DNA of 64,000 nt from contig WFMF01000351.1 of assembly GCA_011033025.1 (NCBI GenBank), forward strand, positions 1 to 64,000. Reading direction: 5' to 3'. Made by a program: the position numbers and the translations under genes. Source of the DNA: Beroe forskalii. Its lineage: Eukaryota > Ctenophora > Nuda > Beroida > Beroidae. The notes under the pieces were generated by a model. It did no database searches and had not been told where the DNA came from. It was given only the letters and a program-made list of their open reading frames with translations. Shown in pieces: positions 1 through 14,142 of the stretch (positions are counted from its first letter, which is position 1; each line of letters starts with the position of its first letter).

Positions 1-1780
1 AATATTCAGTTTTTATCGATTATCTCAAAACATGTTTTTTCGACATAGGCCCTTTCTATGTTTAGGTGACGATATGTCAATTGCTGATTAATCGTTTGCG
101 ACATGTCATGATTTGTATGAATTGATTTCTACAGGTGTGTTTTTGGCAGCGAAATGTTCATTTGGTTTCTGTCGTAGTACCTTGTTTATCTACAAGTCTA
201 GAGGCAGTGGTGTGGACTTTTTAATTATTGGTATATTCATTTGAAGACCGCGGCGACATGGCATTTTTTCTTCCCTTTAACAGAATTCCAGGTGGTTTTT
301 AGACGTGGGAAATTCCGATAATCCGATTATTCAATTATACGACTAATTCTTTATCTCTCAGAATACGAACATTCAGTTACCTATAACTGTTCACCTTTTC
401 ATTCGTCATATTATCCAGCCACGCGAATTCGTCATTGTCCGGGAACACGCGAATCCTTGTCATTGGCCTGCTAAAAGTCAGAGTTACCATCAGAAACAGT
501 CTATTTTTTACTCTGATAATGACGTCACACTTTCACCGCGCCATGATCTGTACGTGAGCCGTAGCGTCTCACCAGTCACCATCTTCAGTGCTGAATGACA
601 GTTCTACAGTTAGGAAATCAAATCAACCACTTTTCTTATTACAGTTTTATATGTTAGAACGTTGGTGGATTCCGTTAGCTGAATGACTTGCGACTCATGT
701 CATCGAGCTTAAAAACAAGTGCTATGACGTCATCAATTTACCACTCTTAATAGTGAAAATTACGCTCCCTTAACCGTCTGTCATGCGAGGTGACATATAA
801 TGTTATTGCGGATACTAAGAATTTAATCTATTTTAATTCCTTAATTTGATATAAGAACTAACACGCCGTTACATATGACTTGTGGGAGGTGGACAGATGG
901 CTCTGAAATGTGATCGCTCATAAACTGGGTTTAAACGTTGTGAAATACCCTTGTCCTTATTTGGATGTAAGTTACTGAAAAATAACTAAATCTGCTGATT
1001 TTTCACAATAATTGGATTTTATTGGTGGCTCAATTGTTGCCTTTTTATATCTTGCAAAAAATGTTCTGAAGACATGAAGTGAAAACCATGAATTAGAAAA
1101 CTGAACACTCTTACCATCATTCATTAAACATCTGATATACCATCTTCAGACCATGGTTCAGAAGGCCAGAATTTTGGTTTTTAAATTTCCCACAACCGTG
1201 GCGATCATTTCATGATTTCATGCTTTATCCCTATAATAATAATGATAAACGTTTAGAGATCTGTGAAGTGGTATACGGTGACAGCTTCCAGAGGAATGTT
1301 AAGGTATCATAATCCGGTTAATGTATTAGGATCACACTCTGGAAGCTCCAACAATAACAACAACACCAATAACAACAACGACAAAACGGTTGTGAACAAA
1401 AAGTATACCAATGATGTCATCAGTTCTCCATTTGAACTATAATAATGATGTCGCCAATCATTCGTGATGAGTCATAGTGGTTAGGACATCTGTCGTGCGT
1501 AGGGGCATAAATTTTATTACTATAGTTGAGTTGGGTAATGGGGTGAAATGACTAGAAGGAAATATTGACCTACAGTGATTAGCCCCATTGACAACTTAAC
1601 CTTTGAGGGGAGCCAAAAAGTCTGAAGAGTGTAAAATTTTGAGATCTCCTACTGGGGATATTCTCCCGCTGTTGATCCAGGATTCTTTGATTGCCGTCAA
1701 AATAGTTGGCTTTGAGTGGCAGAAAGAGAAGAAGAGAGAGGGTTTCCGTGATTGATCTTCTTTCACTAACGTGATTAGCT
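1..1780. other. Intergenic, no gene recognised
   Basis: AT-rich sequence with no convincing exon on either strand. It holds two CSL-type octamers (CGTGGGAA at 304-311, and TTCCCACA at 1187-1194) and copies or fragments of the dispersed CRE element (TGACGTCA at 520-527 and 725-732, degenerate copies near 1411-1450). Nothing else stands out. Confidence 0.6.
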
Positions 1781-1789
1781 AACTGGTTT

Positions 1790-1925
1790 ATATTGCTGAT
1801 TGGCTGTCTGTGCTCTGATTGGTGGTTGGCGACAGTATTTCAAGCCACCTCATTGGTTGATTGCTAAAAGCCTTTTGTTGGATTGGCTGGTTATCGTGCA
1901 GGTTCTTGAAGCTGATTGGTTGAGC
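1790..1925. promoter_or_regulatory. Cluster of CCAAT-type boxes
   Basis: Five ATTGG motifs (reverse CCAAT) lie within about 140 bp, mostly as CTGATTGG, TCATTGG or GGATTGG. CCAAT boxes are the binding site of NF-Y. No gene start is visible next to it, so a regulatory role is inferred. The cluster may instead be part of a repeat, since similar clusters recur near 3115-3210, 5750-5790, 18600-18680 and 21255-21340. Confidence 0.4.
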
Positions 1926-2489
1926 GTACCCCTCACAGAATGCAGTGCTGTGGATGATCTTGGAAGAGCACCTGGATTCCCAGATCAGCATGACTTTTAA
2001 CAGGGCTCAATGGACGCTTTTAACACATTCTAGAAGATATACACCCCTTTCTCTCAAACACATGAATGGGGGCAAGTCTTCCCAGCAAAGCGACAGCTGG
2101 GCTGCATTAGAGTTAAAACGGCAAAAACACATCCATGGGTCGTGCGGACAACTAATTAGGATTATTGGAAGATTAGAGGGGGTCTAATATATATACTCGA
2201 GTATTATTTAATGAGTTGACTTGGACAAGGTTATCTGGAGTCGGGTGTTTTTGGGGGCAATGCTCTCTGGCTCCGAATCAAGCAACATGATTAGCTTCAA
2301 AAAGCACACAGGTAAAAAGCAAAACGTAAAATTCTTCGTGTTGGTTGAATTAGACGTCGACAGGGTGAAATTAAATTGGCTTCATGGACTACGTGATTGT
2401 TTAGATGTTGTCTTGACGATTCAAAGATAACACATCGAAAAACAGACCGTGGCAGTCCTCAACAAACTAAAAACTATAACGTTGGTCGA

Positions 2490-2975
2490 TTTTCTCAGTC
2501 TTTCTGTCAACACACCGCTCCTCTGCATTTTCTTCCCCATTGCTATGTTCCACTCATCCTTCCCTCCACAATCACCATCCCTCTTTTCTAGCCTCCTCTT
2601 TTTCTAGCATCCCTCTTTCCTCTCCGCTGATCCGCCCCCACTGTCCACATCCCTCCCTCCTACCTCTTCCCATAATCTCCTCATCCCTGGCCCTCCTCTT
2701 TTCCCATGAATCATCCAGGAGGCCTCATCCCCCTCCTCCTCCCCCCCCCCCCAGAATCTCCTCCTCCTCCTCCCTCCTCCTCCTCCTATTTCCACATGAC
2801 ACATCCAGTAGGCCTCATCCCCTCCTCCTCCTCCCTCCACCTATCTCCTCATCCCCTCCACCTCCTCTTTTACCATGACTCATCCAGTAGGCCTCCCCCC
2901 TTCCTCCTCCTCCCTCCCTCACTATCTCCTCATCCTCCTCCTCCTCTTTTCCCATGACTCATCCAGTAGGCCGCG
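2490..2975. repeat. Pyrimidine tract with four AP-1-like repeats
   Basis: A strongly pyrimidine-rich strand (CCT/TCC runs) is punctuated by four copies of a conserved block CATGACTCATCCAGTAGGCC, starting near 2705, 2795, 2874 and 2953, about 79-90 bp apart. The two last copies carry TGACTCA, the AP-1 consensus; the first two have one or two changes in it. Open frames here are low-complexity Pro/Ser strings and are not believable proteins. Confidence 0.75.
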
Positions 2976-3099
2976 TGACGGACTCCCCACCGTGCTGCAC
3001 CTGCTCCCTCTGAGCAGGGAGAGAGAGCTCTGAAACTTTCCCACGACCTAGCTTGCATATCACTCCGAAATTGAATTATTTACCTGTAATCCGTAGCGC

Positions 3100-6000
3100 A
3101 GCGACAAGAGCCACGCAACCAATGGCTGCCCTCCGAACCAGTCACGTGACATATGTCAGCCAATGAGGCTGCTCCGTTTCGGTTATGTCATTAAACACCA
3201 GCCAATCACCGGGCCGGTGACTTGTTTTTAGAAGAGTCCTCGAGACCTTCCATTTCATCTGATTATTCTGTCTGAAAAGGAATTTTCCCAGGGTAGAAAA
3301 TTACAAAATTTTTGTGCCCGAGTATATTCTGATTAAAGTAATTAAGATAAAGTCTAGGGTATGGAAAGGTTGGCGTGTGCTGACCCGTGCAAAGTTGGGG
3401 GAGGTGTGACCAGCGATCGAATGATTGATCAGCATCTCCGCTGATCAAGGCATCTGCTGATCAGTGCAATTAATGGGGTAATGGGAGAGGTGGAGAGTTG
3501 TCACAGAAATGGTGTACGAGTTAATCAGTACGAGGTTTCCCCCAATTATGCAGGGATTATTTTTCTAAGAAAGTCGTAACGGATGCTTTTGACGATTACG
3601 AAAAACCGTATTGAACAAGCAATAATCCGGAGAAATTTAAATTGCGGATTTTTTGTGAGGGATTTTGTATAAACTTGAGATTTTAAATCGGCGTTTAATC
3701 GCAGTAGGTAGATTCCACATACAGGTAATTCAACTGCTGATGCCGTGATGATTTTGTTTGATTCTGTTGACGAGATCCCCCTTCAAAACAATTAAGCAGT
3801 CGTGGGCTGAGCTTCATGGCTCTGTACCTCTTAATGATCTGAAAATCTCACGGCGATGAGCAGGGTCTACGTCAGCAGCTAATGTAGTGAAGAGGAGACT
3901 TCTGACACACTTCCAGATAAACAGGGCAAACAGTAAACACTCCTCCGAGAGGAGTGAACGACGAGGGTTTTTGAGAGGGGGAATGACAGGCCAGAGTTTG
4001 TTGATATATGCCATTTATTGTAAAATAACATCCTGTCGAAAATGAGGGCTGAGAACGGCCTCTGGCCTGGAAATCTGCAAGTACGAATTTGTCCGACAAT
4101 TGATCTCGCAATGGCTGTAAGATTTGTTTTAAGCAACCAATGCCAGTTATTGTAAAGGACTCTGGGACGCCAATTTTGTGAGGTTTCGGCGTTTATTTAT
4201 GAAAATTCAAAATGCTTTCTGAGTTTTTCTGTGATGATAAATGCCAAGTTTGTCGGATATTTTAACTGTTATCTCTGGGATTCTCACCAACACAAGTATC
4301 ACATAATGTGTGCCATGAAAATATTACAGTTTTTAAACGTTGTTATAGCTGCCCACACTTTGAGCACTGTTTAAAACACGTTTTCAGAAAATAAAATAAT
4401 TCTAAGCAATATAACACGGCGAATGGACGTGTCCTATTGTCATGTGCTGTCGACAATAAATATCATGATAAAAACGGTGGAATTCTAGGCGGTAGAGTAT
4501 GACGTCATCATTGCAGTTTGAAATGTTAAATTGATGACGTTTTGTACTTTAGTATTTCAGTGGCGGACTCATATTATGATAACGTTATGTTTATGAAAAC
4601 GGAATGTTTAGACGTTTAAAACCTCAGCTGATATGTTTAGAATTTGGAATATTGGAAATCTCTCAGTATCATATCCTAAGTAGGTGTTTCACCATATACA
4701 ACGTTCCTTGGTTGATACTTGGTGGTTAAAAATTCCAAAAATTTCTCACATGATCAAAGTTATTCATCATAAAGATTTGTAGCTTTTCATTTTTCGTTGA
4801 TAAGCCACGCGATTACCATCTGTTCTGTGCTTTAGTGCCTTCTGAAGTTCTGACCGCTGCAAAACCCTTAATTTCCTCCAACGCTGTTCAAGTGATGTCA
4901 CTCCCACCAAATTGTATGTTTTAGTTCCCCCAAATTATCAACCTCTGAACGAGTTTATCATAAGGGTCATGCACATTGCACAACGATGAGTTTGATATCA
5001 TTATCCGAGTCTGAAATGTTGCATTGACGACATTAATAATCGCCTAATGTTCCACTTCAGCGGCATATCGTTCCACTTGTGATAATGGAATCGGATGCAA
5101 TTAAAAGTGCCCAGGAATTGCCATGAACGTGATAATCTTGTGAGAGGGTGGAACTGGGACGGGCCGGAAGGAGCACCTTACGACATTTGCTTTGTTGGAA
5201 CTAGACGGCCTTTAAAGTGCACGGGCCAAGGTCGAAAGGTAGGTTGTAAGATGCTGTCAATTTCCCATTGCAAACCCTGATAATGATGTCACTGCCAAGG
5301 TTCCACAACCTTTTACCACCGGGTATTCTGCTATCTATAAGACTTTGCCATGATTGGGTTGACTGGGTTCGTAAGTTTCTATCATATGACGTAGCTTTGT
5401 CACTATTGGTAGATCCCAGCTCTCTCTCCTTTGACCCTGCTGATAACTTGGTAAGCACGCCAATTTGACGGCAATTACGTTGATTTCCAATAATAACGAT
5501 ACTAATACATCTCATTATGTCAGCAATATATCAACAACACCAATATTTTCTGGATCGTCGGCCACCCAAACTTTATGTGGAGCTATTTTAATGTTCCATG
5601 GCCGATCAATCAGCTCTTTCACGCATTCCATTTACATCACCGTCTCTTTTATGTATCGTGCCAGTAGCTTTTGATAAGCAGCAACCACTTTGTCCAACTT
5701 CTGGCATTCTTTCGCGCGCGCCACTCTTTTTCTCTTCAAATCCCCGTCTCTCATTGGTCCGTTGGTACAACGCTCTCGACCAATCAGGGGACCGCCTGCG
5801 GCGCTGAAAATTTTCTCACGGTCGCACGACGGTAATTATCATCAAGAGCAGAGGAGTGAGTTGGCCATTATAGACGTCGTGTGAACTCTCTTCCACCTTC
5901 AATTTGTCATGCCTCTCTCTTCCACTATCTCTCTTATCTGCAACTTGGAGCCTCGTGCTTTTTTGACTTCTTAATTCGTTTTTTGATTATTTTTACTCCC

Positions 6001-8138
6001 AATATTCGGCAGGGCGGGACAATGTCCTCGCCTCTCCGACCGTGTTCTAAATATTTGAGTATATATATATTTACAGTGTATTTTCATTTTTATTTGATGA
6101 TCACACGCACTTCGAGTGCTTATCGACTGATAATGGGTCGAGTCGTCTAGTGCCGTTCTAATGGGGCTCCCATTATATATTGGTGGTGCTTTTTATCGTG
6201 TTATTGTGCTATTAACCGCATTCCTCCGATCACACCTTCCTCTTCACGTTAGAATTAAAAGTAGGCCGCTGAGTGTGAAATCATTTTCATGAGATAGAAT
6301 GGTGAAATGAGGACATTCCAACTGCCTAGGTTTCACTTTCCCGCCGTTACCGCCTCTTGGAACTTGTTAATTTGAGTGTGTCGGCCCGTCAGAGACATTC
6401 ATATCTCATGATGATATGTTTTATACGATAACGCACGAAAACAATGGTGCGGGAGCACTTCATTCTTCCCTCAAGTACCTTAATATTCCTGAGTACCTTT
6501 TGTAATTCTCTTATCTCACGTGACTATAATGTGAGTAGCTGCTGCCATCATGGGGAGTGAAATGAAATGTTGGTGGTTGAAAAGTGACGTAATTATCACG
6601 ATTTAAAGGATCAACTGACAACATCATGATTAGCCTACTTCTCCTCCCCGAAATGGTAAATGGGGAGGAGGCCGGCAGCCAGACCCTCCTCTAATTCCTC
6701 CCCTGATTGAGTGGGATCATCCCAATGATGAGCAATTCATTAGATCCGAGTCTTTTCCACCTCTCTCAAATGTGCTAATCTCGGTACTTAATCAGATACT
6801 TAGTGTTTCATGTAAGTCTGCTGGTTCTTATCTTGATTCTCGGCTCGCTCTCACCCGGGTTTATTTTATTAAATTAATTTAAAACAGAGGTCGTCGCGTC
6901 GTAATAAATTTAATATAAACCCACTTAACGCTCCAATTTGACAATTTTCACTTTTCATACTCGTGTGTCGAACTGCAGAGAAAATTCGTTAAGTATCGTA
7001 AATCAAATGAAATTTAACAGTAGCTACTTCGATCACGTTTTAATATTTTAATATTTTATTTCCGTGCAATATATACGTTTTGAGACACGCCTGATGATTG
7101 CATAGGATAACTGACGAGACTTAACGATTTTCTGACAGATAATGATGATACAACCTGATCCATATTTTAAAATTTGAACTACTTAATGGTGTGAATTTTG
7201 CTGATAAAAATATTAAGCGGGATCCGTAGTCTGAGTTGGATTGGAGAATTAACAGGTTTTACGGTCGTCGCGTTTCGGGGCTTGATCAATGTCCACGCTG
7301 CGTGATATATAAGAGAAAAGTTGTCAGATTCGGAAACCTTGTCAGATTGGTCGGTTGCAAGTTTCAAGTCCGGAACACAATAATTTTTCTCGCCCGTCAA
7401 CAGCAGATCGCGTAAAAATTTCCATCACTTTTCCATCGTATGTTTGACTGTTCTCTCTGTTTCGTGTCAACAGTTTGAGATCCGTGCTAATTGCATATCA
7501 TATCTCGTGTGAGTGCAAGGAACCATCGTGCACGCTCCGTCGCTCCAATCGGATGCAGGCAGTTAACTTAAAGCGTTTCAAGATGGTTGGAAGATCTTTC
7601 AGTCTGTCATCAGTTGTAATAATAGTATTGATAATGCCCTTTTACTTGTCAACTGCCAACATATTGAATGACCGCTAATTGATTCATATCTCCTTGATTG
7701 GGAGCCGCATATATAACAGCCCTGTTACTCATGATGTATATTACACATAATTGGGTTTCACGGTTAATTGGGTTTCAGGGCTTGATTGGGTTTCGTTGAT
7801 GGGCCATATATGTTAAATCACACCACTCGATCATCATCGTATAGTGTGGTGTATGATGAGTCTGAAGAGCTACGTATTTTTCCCAGGCTGCGTCACTACC
7901 CGTACTATATAATCAGCCCCCTGGGTTGTTTACTCCCAGAAATAGAATGCAATAATTGACTGGGGTCACGTGGTATACCCACGTGGGTCACGTGATCGTG
8001 TCTCTGTTGTTATATGCGGGAGTGTTAGAAAGAGAGCGTGAGGGGATTAGGTCACGTGGGCAATCACGGGTTATTTTCAGTGATAAGAGAGGGAGATATG
8101 AGAGAGTGTTTCAGTATATCTACTCGTCTCTCGCTGAG
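3100..8138. other. Intergenic, no gene recognised
   Basis: About 5 kb without a supportable exon. It contains CCAAT boxes at 3115-3210 and 5750-5790, one CRE-element copy at 4500-4541 (TGACGTCATC ... TTGATGACGT), a degenerate one near 4990-5035 and a half copy near 5280. Short open frames show no domain, signal peptide plus splice pattern, or conserved motif. Confidence 0.6.
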
Positions 8139-11128
8139 AAGCGTTGCTCGTTTGATCAGGATATTCGCTGATTGGTCTCTCCAATTTGCTCTTTGTCCCG
8201 TAGATCTGTTTATGAGTAACTTTATGTTGTCGTGAACTCGCAAACAACTTCAAATTGTGCAAATGTAGAAGTTTCAACGTTTCCGGAATTTTTCATCAGT
8301 TTTTCCTAGATCACATTTTCAAAAAATCAAAAACTCCTTTTCTTCTTCTTTGTTCCTAATGACCTCATTCGTCGTACGTCCTGCATATCGTTTCCTCAAT
8401 CGAAACATTGTCGGTACTCATAATTTGTTAATTTGTTTCTGAATTTCTTTAATTCAATATTATATCTCTTATCTCGTCCAATATATATTCTGTCTTGTGA
8501 TTTATCCAGCCTCTCCACTTATTTAATAAGTTTCAATTACTTTTTACCGATTACTCGTGTATCACGCGAGAGAAAAAGGGCGTCTACTGCTACGATTATT
8601 GGCGTTGTTTTTAAGATGTGCTCTGCGACTTCTCACGTGTAAAACAGCGCTAGTTACCACCTGTTAGAGAGAGTTTTATGGGCATGAGTACAAGTTGAAA
8701 ACTGATGTTTTTAGAAGCTTTTAGAATAGAGTTTCAATGACGTTTAATCGCACGTTTTTCAACAGTAACTCCCAAAATGTCCTGCTATAGTAACAAATAA
8801 CCTTTCGTATAAAATGTTACATCTCGTATCCCTATGGGCATAGCATAATGTCAACATAGAGTTCAAATGTTTGCGTTAACGTCTTTCGTTTTCAAGAACT
8901 GATCTTCACTTGATGATTTAGTTCCGATACAAAGAAATGACATTTCCGAGGCACCATCGTCGTTCTTTTTGAAAACCGAAGTTCTGATTGCTGAATGGTA
9001 ATTTGGGAGGGTACGTATAATCGACTGTTTTCCCCTATTCCTATTTCACTGATATACTCCAGCCCAGTACATCATCTCCAGCCCGAAGGAAAGAGCTCCG
9101 GTGAGATAGAGTAAGTGGGAGATGTTAAACACCCCATGCTTTCCTTCTCTCCCCAGCTCAAGCCGTGTGTTTAACAACCTCGTTAATGAGTCCATACGTT
9201 CTATCCGTGTTCATACCACACTGCCTGGGAAGTGCCGCCTTGCATCCTGCGGGTCAGGTCCTCACAATTCACCCTCCCATGTCATCAATACACCATGTTA
9301 ACTTCTGATAATGACGACATTAGGGGGTGTTTACTCTTCATGAACGAGGTATCCTAGTGCAAGCGTTAGAGCTACAGCCCCGCCCTTATATCGAGTCAGG
9401 CAACGAAGCTTGTTTGTTTTGGTTACCTATCAATTAATATATATTGCTTAGGAACCCCGCCCTGATTTGCTAGAGATATATCTTGTTGCTTTAGCAACCG
9501 TTGCTGTTCTTGCCAATATAGCAACCATTTATCAATCGGTAGGTATTATATCTTGAATGCTGTGTTACGCTCGTATGAGCCTTTCGTTACATCACCTTGT
9601 GTACATCGGTCGTCAGAGACTCTTGGAGCTGTATGAAGTTGACCTCTTCGTTTCTGATCACAGCGCACCAACTTGGAAAACTTCACATATTCAGTTCCTC
9701 ATTAAAAGTTCTTAGACCCTATTACGTACCTGAATTACCCTTCTTATTCCAATGTGGGCATTTAAACACCGGCCTAAGTCAGCTGATGAAATATCCTCTC
9801 AATAATATATGATAATACTCTGTGTATATTATTGTAACTATCCTGCTAAGCTTGCTCATACTGGTCAGCTTCCTGCTATAATAAGGGTCTCCAGATACGA
9901 ACACATATATAACTTGTACATCTTCCTTCCTCACGCAATCCAGTATCTCATATCTCTATTAAATGCAGCATCGGATCAGCGTTAATATATATCGATATAT
10001 CTATCTAGATACATATTAAAATATCAGCTATATCATCGGCTCCAGATTTATGCGTATCTCGAAGCTCTTGGTACTATAATTGAGTCGTATGAGTCGTATA
10101 TTTTCGTCGTTGACTTTTGAGTTCAGCTCAAAATAAATAAACTATAGCTATATATCTATTGATGGTTTTGGTACGCGTATATACCGGGATATCTATATTA
10201 TTTGGCACGCGAGGACGCCGACACAGCTGTATATTTACTGTGCGTGCTGGTCTCGTGCCTGGTAGAAGAGCGGAACTAACTGGCACATGATTTACCCTGT
10301 AAAATGATCATCCCCTGGTAGTGCACATCGTGATACACAGCACACTTGTTTGGGTTTTTATCTTCGGAATCTTGATTTGAAAACGGGCAGTGTGTCGTCT
10401 TCAATTCTTAATTTTGAACAATGATAATGGCATCAATTTTAGCAACTTATTCTTCGCATACATCATTATTTAGTCGACGCTTGTATCCCGATGCGACAGG
10501 ATGATTAGGTGTGTGTTGGGAAGTTGTGACTGGTTACAGATCGGAATCAGGAACTTCCCGGCGACTGATCGAAGGATCGTGTGATTGATTGGCAGAGTTA
10601 GTGTGACTGTCCGTAAGAGGCTCCCGGAGAGAAATATATCAGGCCTGGGCCGTAACATGGCGAATTTAATGACAGATCAGGGCGTAGAGATATTGTCGTG
10701 TGGTACAGCCGCAGAGATGTGTGTGGCGGTGTGTACTGATTGGTATTTGGAATGTGTGATTTCGGGGGAGGATTCAGAGATCGTGGCATTCTCGTGTACT
10801 ATTCAATATGGTGGTGGAATGTTTCATGGTTCTTGTAGGTCGTTGGAATGCGGGCACAGCAGATTGGAGACATTCCACTGATCTTCTGATCAATATGATC
10901 GTGTGTCCTGGTTACATATTTTGCGTTATCTCGAGTGAATATATTTCCATTTCTCGTGTAAAATACTAAGAATGCCGTGTTTCAGTTTGCTATCTTCTCA
11001 CACTCATTTTCCGTCCGTGTTTGAGCGTGTGTGTATCACTATTTCTTGTTATAGATAACACGTCCTAACATGCCTCTTGTTATGTGCGTCCTCTGCCCCT
11101 TGTAGGAGTTATCATTTCTTCTTGCCCG
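8139..11128. repeat. Tandem duplication, copy 1 (~2990 bp)
   Basis: The block starting GAAGCGTTGCTCGTTTGATC near 8139 recurs from 11129 with a period of 2990 bp. The copies are nearly identical by eye, differing by scattered substitutions and small indels. No protein-coding content was recognised. The junction is clean: copy 1 ends in CTTCTTGC and runs straight into copy 2. Confidence 0.9.
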
Positions 11129-12473
11129 AAGCGTTGCTCGTTTGATCAGGATATTCGCTGATTGGTCTCTCCAATTTGCTCTTTGTCCCGTAGATCTGTT
11201 TATGAGTAACTTTATGTTGTCGTGAACTCGCAAACAACTTCAAATTGTGCAAATGTAGAAGTTTCAACGTTTCCGGAATTTTCATCAGTTTTCCTAGATC
11301 ACATTTTCAAAAATCAAAAACCTTTTCTTCTTCTTTGTTCCTAATGACCTCATTCGTCGTACGTCCTGCATATCGTTTCCTCAATCGAAACATTGTCGGT
11401 ACTCATAATTTCTTAATTTGTTTCTGAATTTCTTTAATTCAATATTATATCTCTTATCTCGTCCAATATATGAATTCTGTCTTGTGATTTGTCCACCCCC
11501 CACTTATTCTATAAGTTTCAATTACTTTTACCGATTACTTGTATATCACGCGAGAGAAAAAGGGCGTCTACTGCTACGATTATTGGCGTTGTTTTTAAGA
11601 TGTGCTCTGCGACTTCTCACGTGTAAAACAGCGCTAGTTACCACCTGTTAGAGAGAGTTTTAAGGGCACGAGTACAAGTTGAAAACTGATGTTTTAGAAG
11701 CTTTTAGAATAGAGTTTCAATGACGTTGAACGGCACGTTTTTCAACAGTAACTCCCAAAACGTCTTGCTATAGTAACAAATAACATTTCGTATAAAATGT
11801 TACATCTCGTATCCCTATGGGCATAGCATAATGTCAACATAGAGTTCAAATGTTTGCGTTAACGTGTTTTCAAGAACTGCTTTTCACTTGATGATTCTAA
11901 GTCCGATGCAACCCAACGAAAACTAGAAATGATATTTCCGAGGCACTATCGTCGTTCGTTTTGAAAACCGAAGTTCTGATTGCTGAATTGGTTTTGGGAG
12001 GGTGTGACTATCAGACTGTTTTCCCCTATTTCTTTTTCACTGATATACTCCCTTTACTGTACATCATCTCCAGCCCGAAGGAAAGAGCTCCGGGGAGATA
12101 GAGAAAGTGGGAGATGTTAAACACCCCATGCTTTCCTTCTCTCCCCAGCTCAAGCCGTGTGTTTAACAACCTCGTTAATGAGTCCATACGTTCTATCCGT
12201 GTTCATACCACACTGCCTGGGAAGTGCCGCCTTGCATCCTGCGGGCCAGGTGATCACAATACACCCTCCCATGTCATCAATACACCATGTTAACTTCTGA
12301 TAATGACGACATTAGTGGGTGTATACTCTTCATGAACGAGGTATCCTAGTGCAAGCGTTAGAGCTACAGCCCCGCCCTTATATCGAGTCAGGCAACGAAG
12401 CTTGTTTGTTTTGGTAACCTATCAATTAATATATATTGCTTAGGAACCCCGCCCTGATTTGCTAGAGATATAT

Positions 12474-14142
12474 ATACATATACCCGCAGCCTCTAGGGCT
12501 GAACCATATCGCATTGCATGCGATATGAAATATATCCCCTCGAGGCGCTAGCCCGAGTGGGATATATATCGTATAGCACGCAGGGCTCGAAGAGCCCGAG
12601 TGCTATACGAAATTCAGCCCATGAGGCGAGGAGTATATGGTATATATCCACTCGCGTGAGCTTTTTGGGAGAATGGCATATCTAAGATGAAAAAAAGTTG
12701 AATGTTCAAGTAAATCCTCGAAGATTTGAACACACAGGAAGGTTTTGCAACAATAATATTGAGTTTTTTTTCTCTAATTTACAAAAATTTAATTTTTCAC
12801 AAATGCAATACAAACACGATTAGGCACCGTAAGTATTTGATCGAAGGGGTTGGTAAAACATGTAGAAGTTAAGCCCGAGGGCCCGAAGGGCCGAGGCGAA
12901 AATTTTAAAGGCGAATCGAATCTAAGCATGGATCAATCTCAAAGGTCTTGCAATCGAAGGATTATTGGCTAAAAATGTGGTTAGATGCTGTTAATTAAAC
13001 TTAAAACACTAGCAATCTTGGAAAACAAACAATAATTGGAAAAACAAACAAAGGGGAAAATGGTTGCATGTCACTTTGTGAAACGCATCAGTTACAGCAG
13101 AACTTGAAAAAGAGATACAAAACGATGAAAGAAAATGGGTTAAAATGAGCGTATTTACATTTGGTGAAACTCTGCAGCACTGTTATAATAGTAGACAAAT
13201 GAGAATGACGTAATTACCATGGTTGAATATGGTAAGTCAATAGAATTAAGTGTCCCTCAAAATTTTTCTCATGAGAAGTTGCACTATGTATCAGAGTGTC
13301 GCGGTAATTAGGCGGCATTTATTTTACATCGTATCCGCTGTGTGTGAGAAAAATAATGCACCATTGTTACTAATGATAATGACGTATTGCTCTCACTCAC
13401 CTCTTGCTATTTCCGAAGAATGTAACCATGACAACATGGCAATGCAATTAATGATCAACACAAATGCAAATTCTAACTTTATTTCATGATATTGTATTTC
13501 ATTCTCTCGTTTTTGATTTTGTATCTTTTACTTCTCTTTCTCGGAATGATTGCTTTTACAGAATTTTACAGAATTGCTGCTATCACTGCTTTCACTGCTA
13601 TCACTACTATCACTGCAGTTCACTGTTTTCTCTGCTATTTGACTCGACTTTTGTCTACTGTTGGCAAATGGCCACATATTTTGCTGAATATTTATTAATT
13701 ATCGATACCTATGTTGTTTTGCTGTCAATTTCATCCAATTCTATTTCGAAGTTGAACTACTTCTCATAATTTCATGATTCAGTAAGCTGCTGAACAATGA
13801 TGAATATCAGTTTCAGTGTTTTGACTCTTAACTTTCCATCGCCTCGATGTTTTTGTCGATAATCAACTCCACAAAAATCCTTCTATTTGCCAGTTTTTTG
13901 CCTCATGATCGATATTTTGCTGCTCAAATTGTTTTTGTGTACACTTTCAATGATCTCAGCCAGTTTAGCACCAAATAATATTTTCTTCCAAGAGGCGGGC
14001 TATATTGCAACCGGCGTAGAACTGCTCTCGCGGGCCGGGCTATATCCGGTGGGTATATCAAATTTAGCGTGCAGATATTTTACCGGGCCGCGCGCGCCCG
14101 CTACCTAAAATGTCTTCAAAAAGCGCACGCGAGTGGATATAT
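12474..14142. mobile_element. Non-coding insert, probably a non-autonomous transposon
   Basis: This ~1.67 kb segment is flanked by GATATAT on both sides (12467-12473 and 14136-14142), a likely target-site duplication. A 20 bp inverted pair, ATATATCCACTCGCGTGAGC near 12641-12661 and GCGCACGCGAGTGGATATAT at 14123-14142, suggests terminal repeats, with the multi-arm palindrome (12477-12639) outside the left one. The body is AT-rich with no transposase-like frame. It may be a composite of two nested elements. Confidence 0.6.
12477..12639. repeat. Three-arm palindrome (cloverleaf-like)
   Basis: A basal stem pairs CATATAC/GTATATG (12477-12483 with 12633-12639), CCTC/GAGG and GGGCTGAA/TTCAGCCC (12496-12503 with 12613-12620). 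Inside it are three consecutive hairpins: 12505-12527 (10 bp perfect arms, 3 nt loop), 12530-12567 (13 bp with one bulge) and 12569-12610 (11 bp perfect arms, with an inner 6 bp stem GGGCTC/GAGCCC). It has the same plan as 55194-55361. Function unknown. Confidence 0.85.

Noticed and set aside
2540-2957. Pro/Ser-rich open frames
   Set aside because: Translation of a pyrimidine tract; no start context, splicing or domain.
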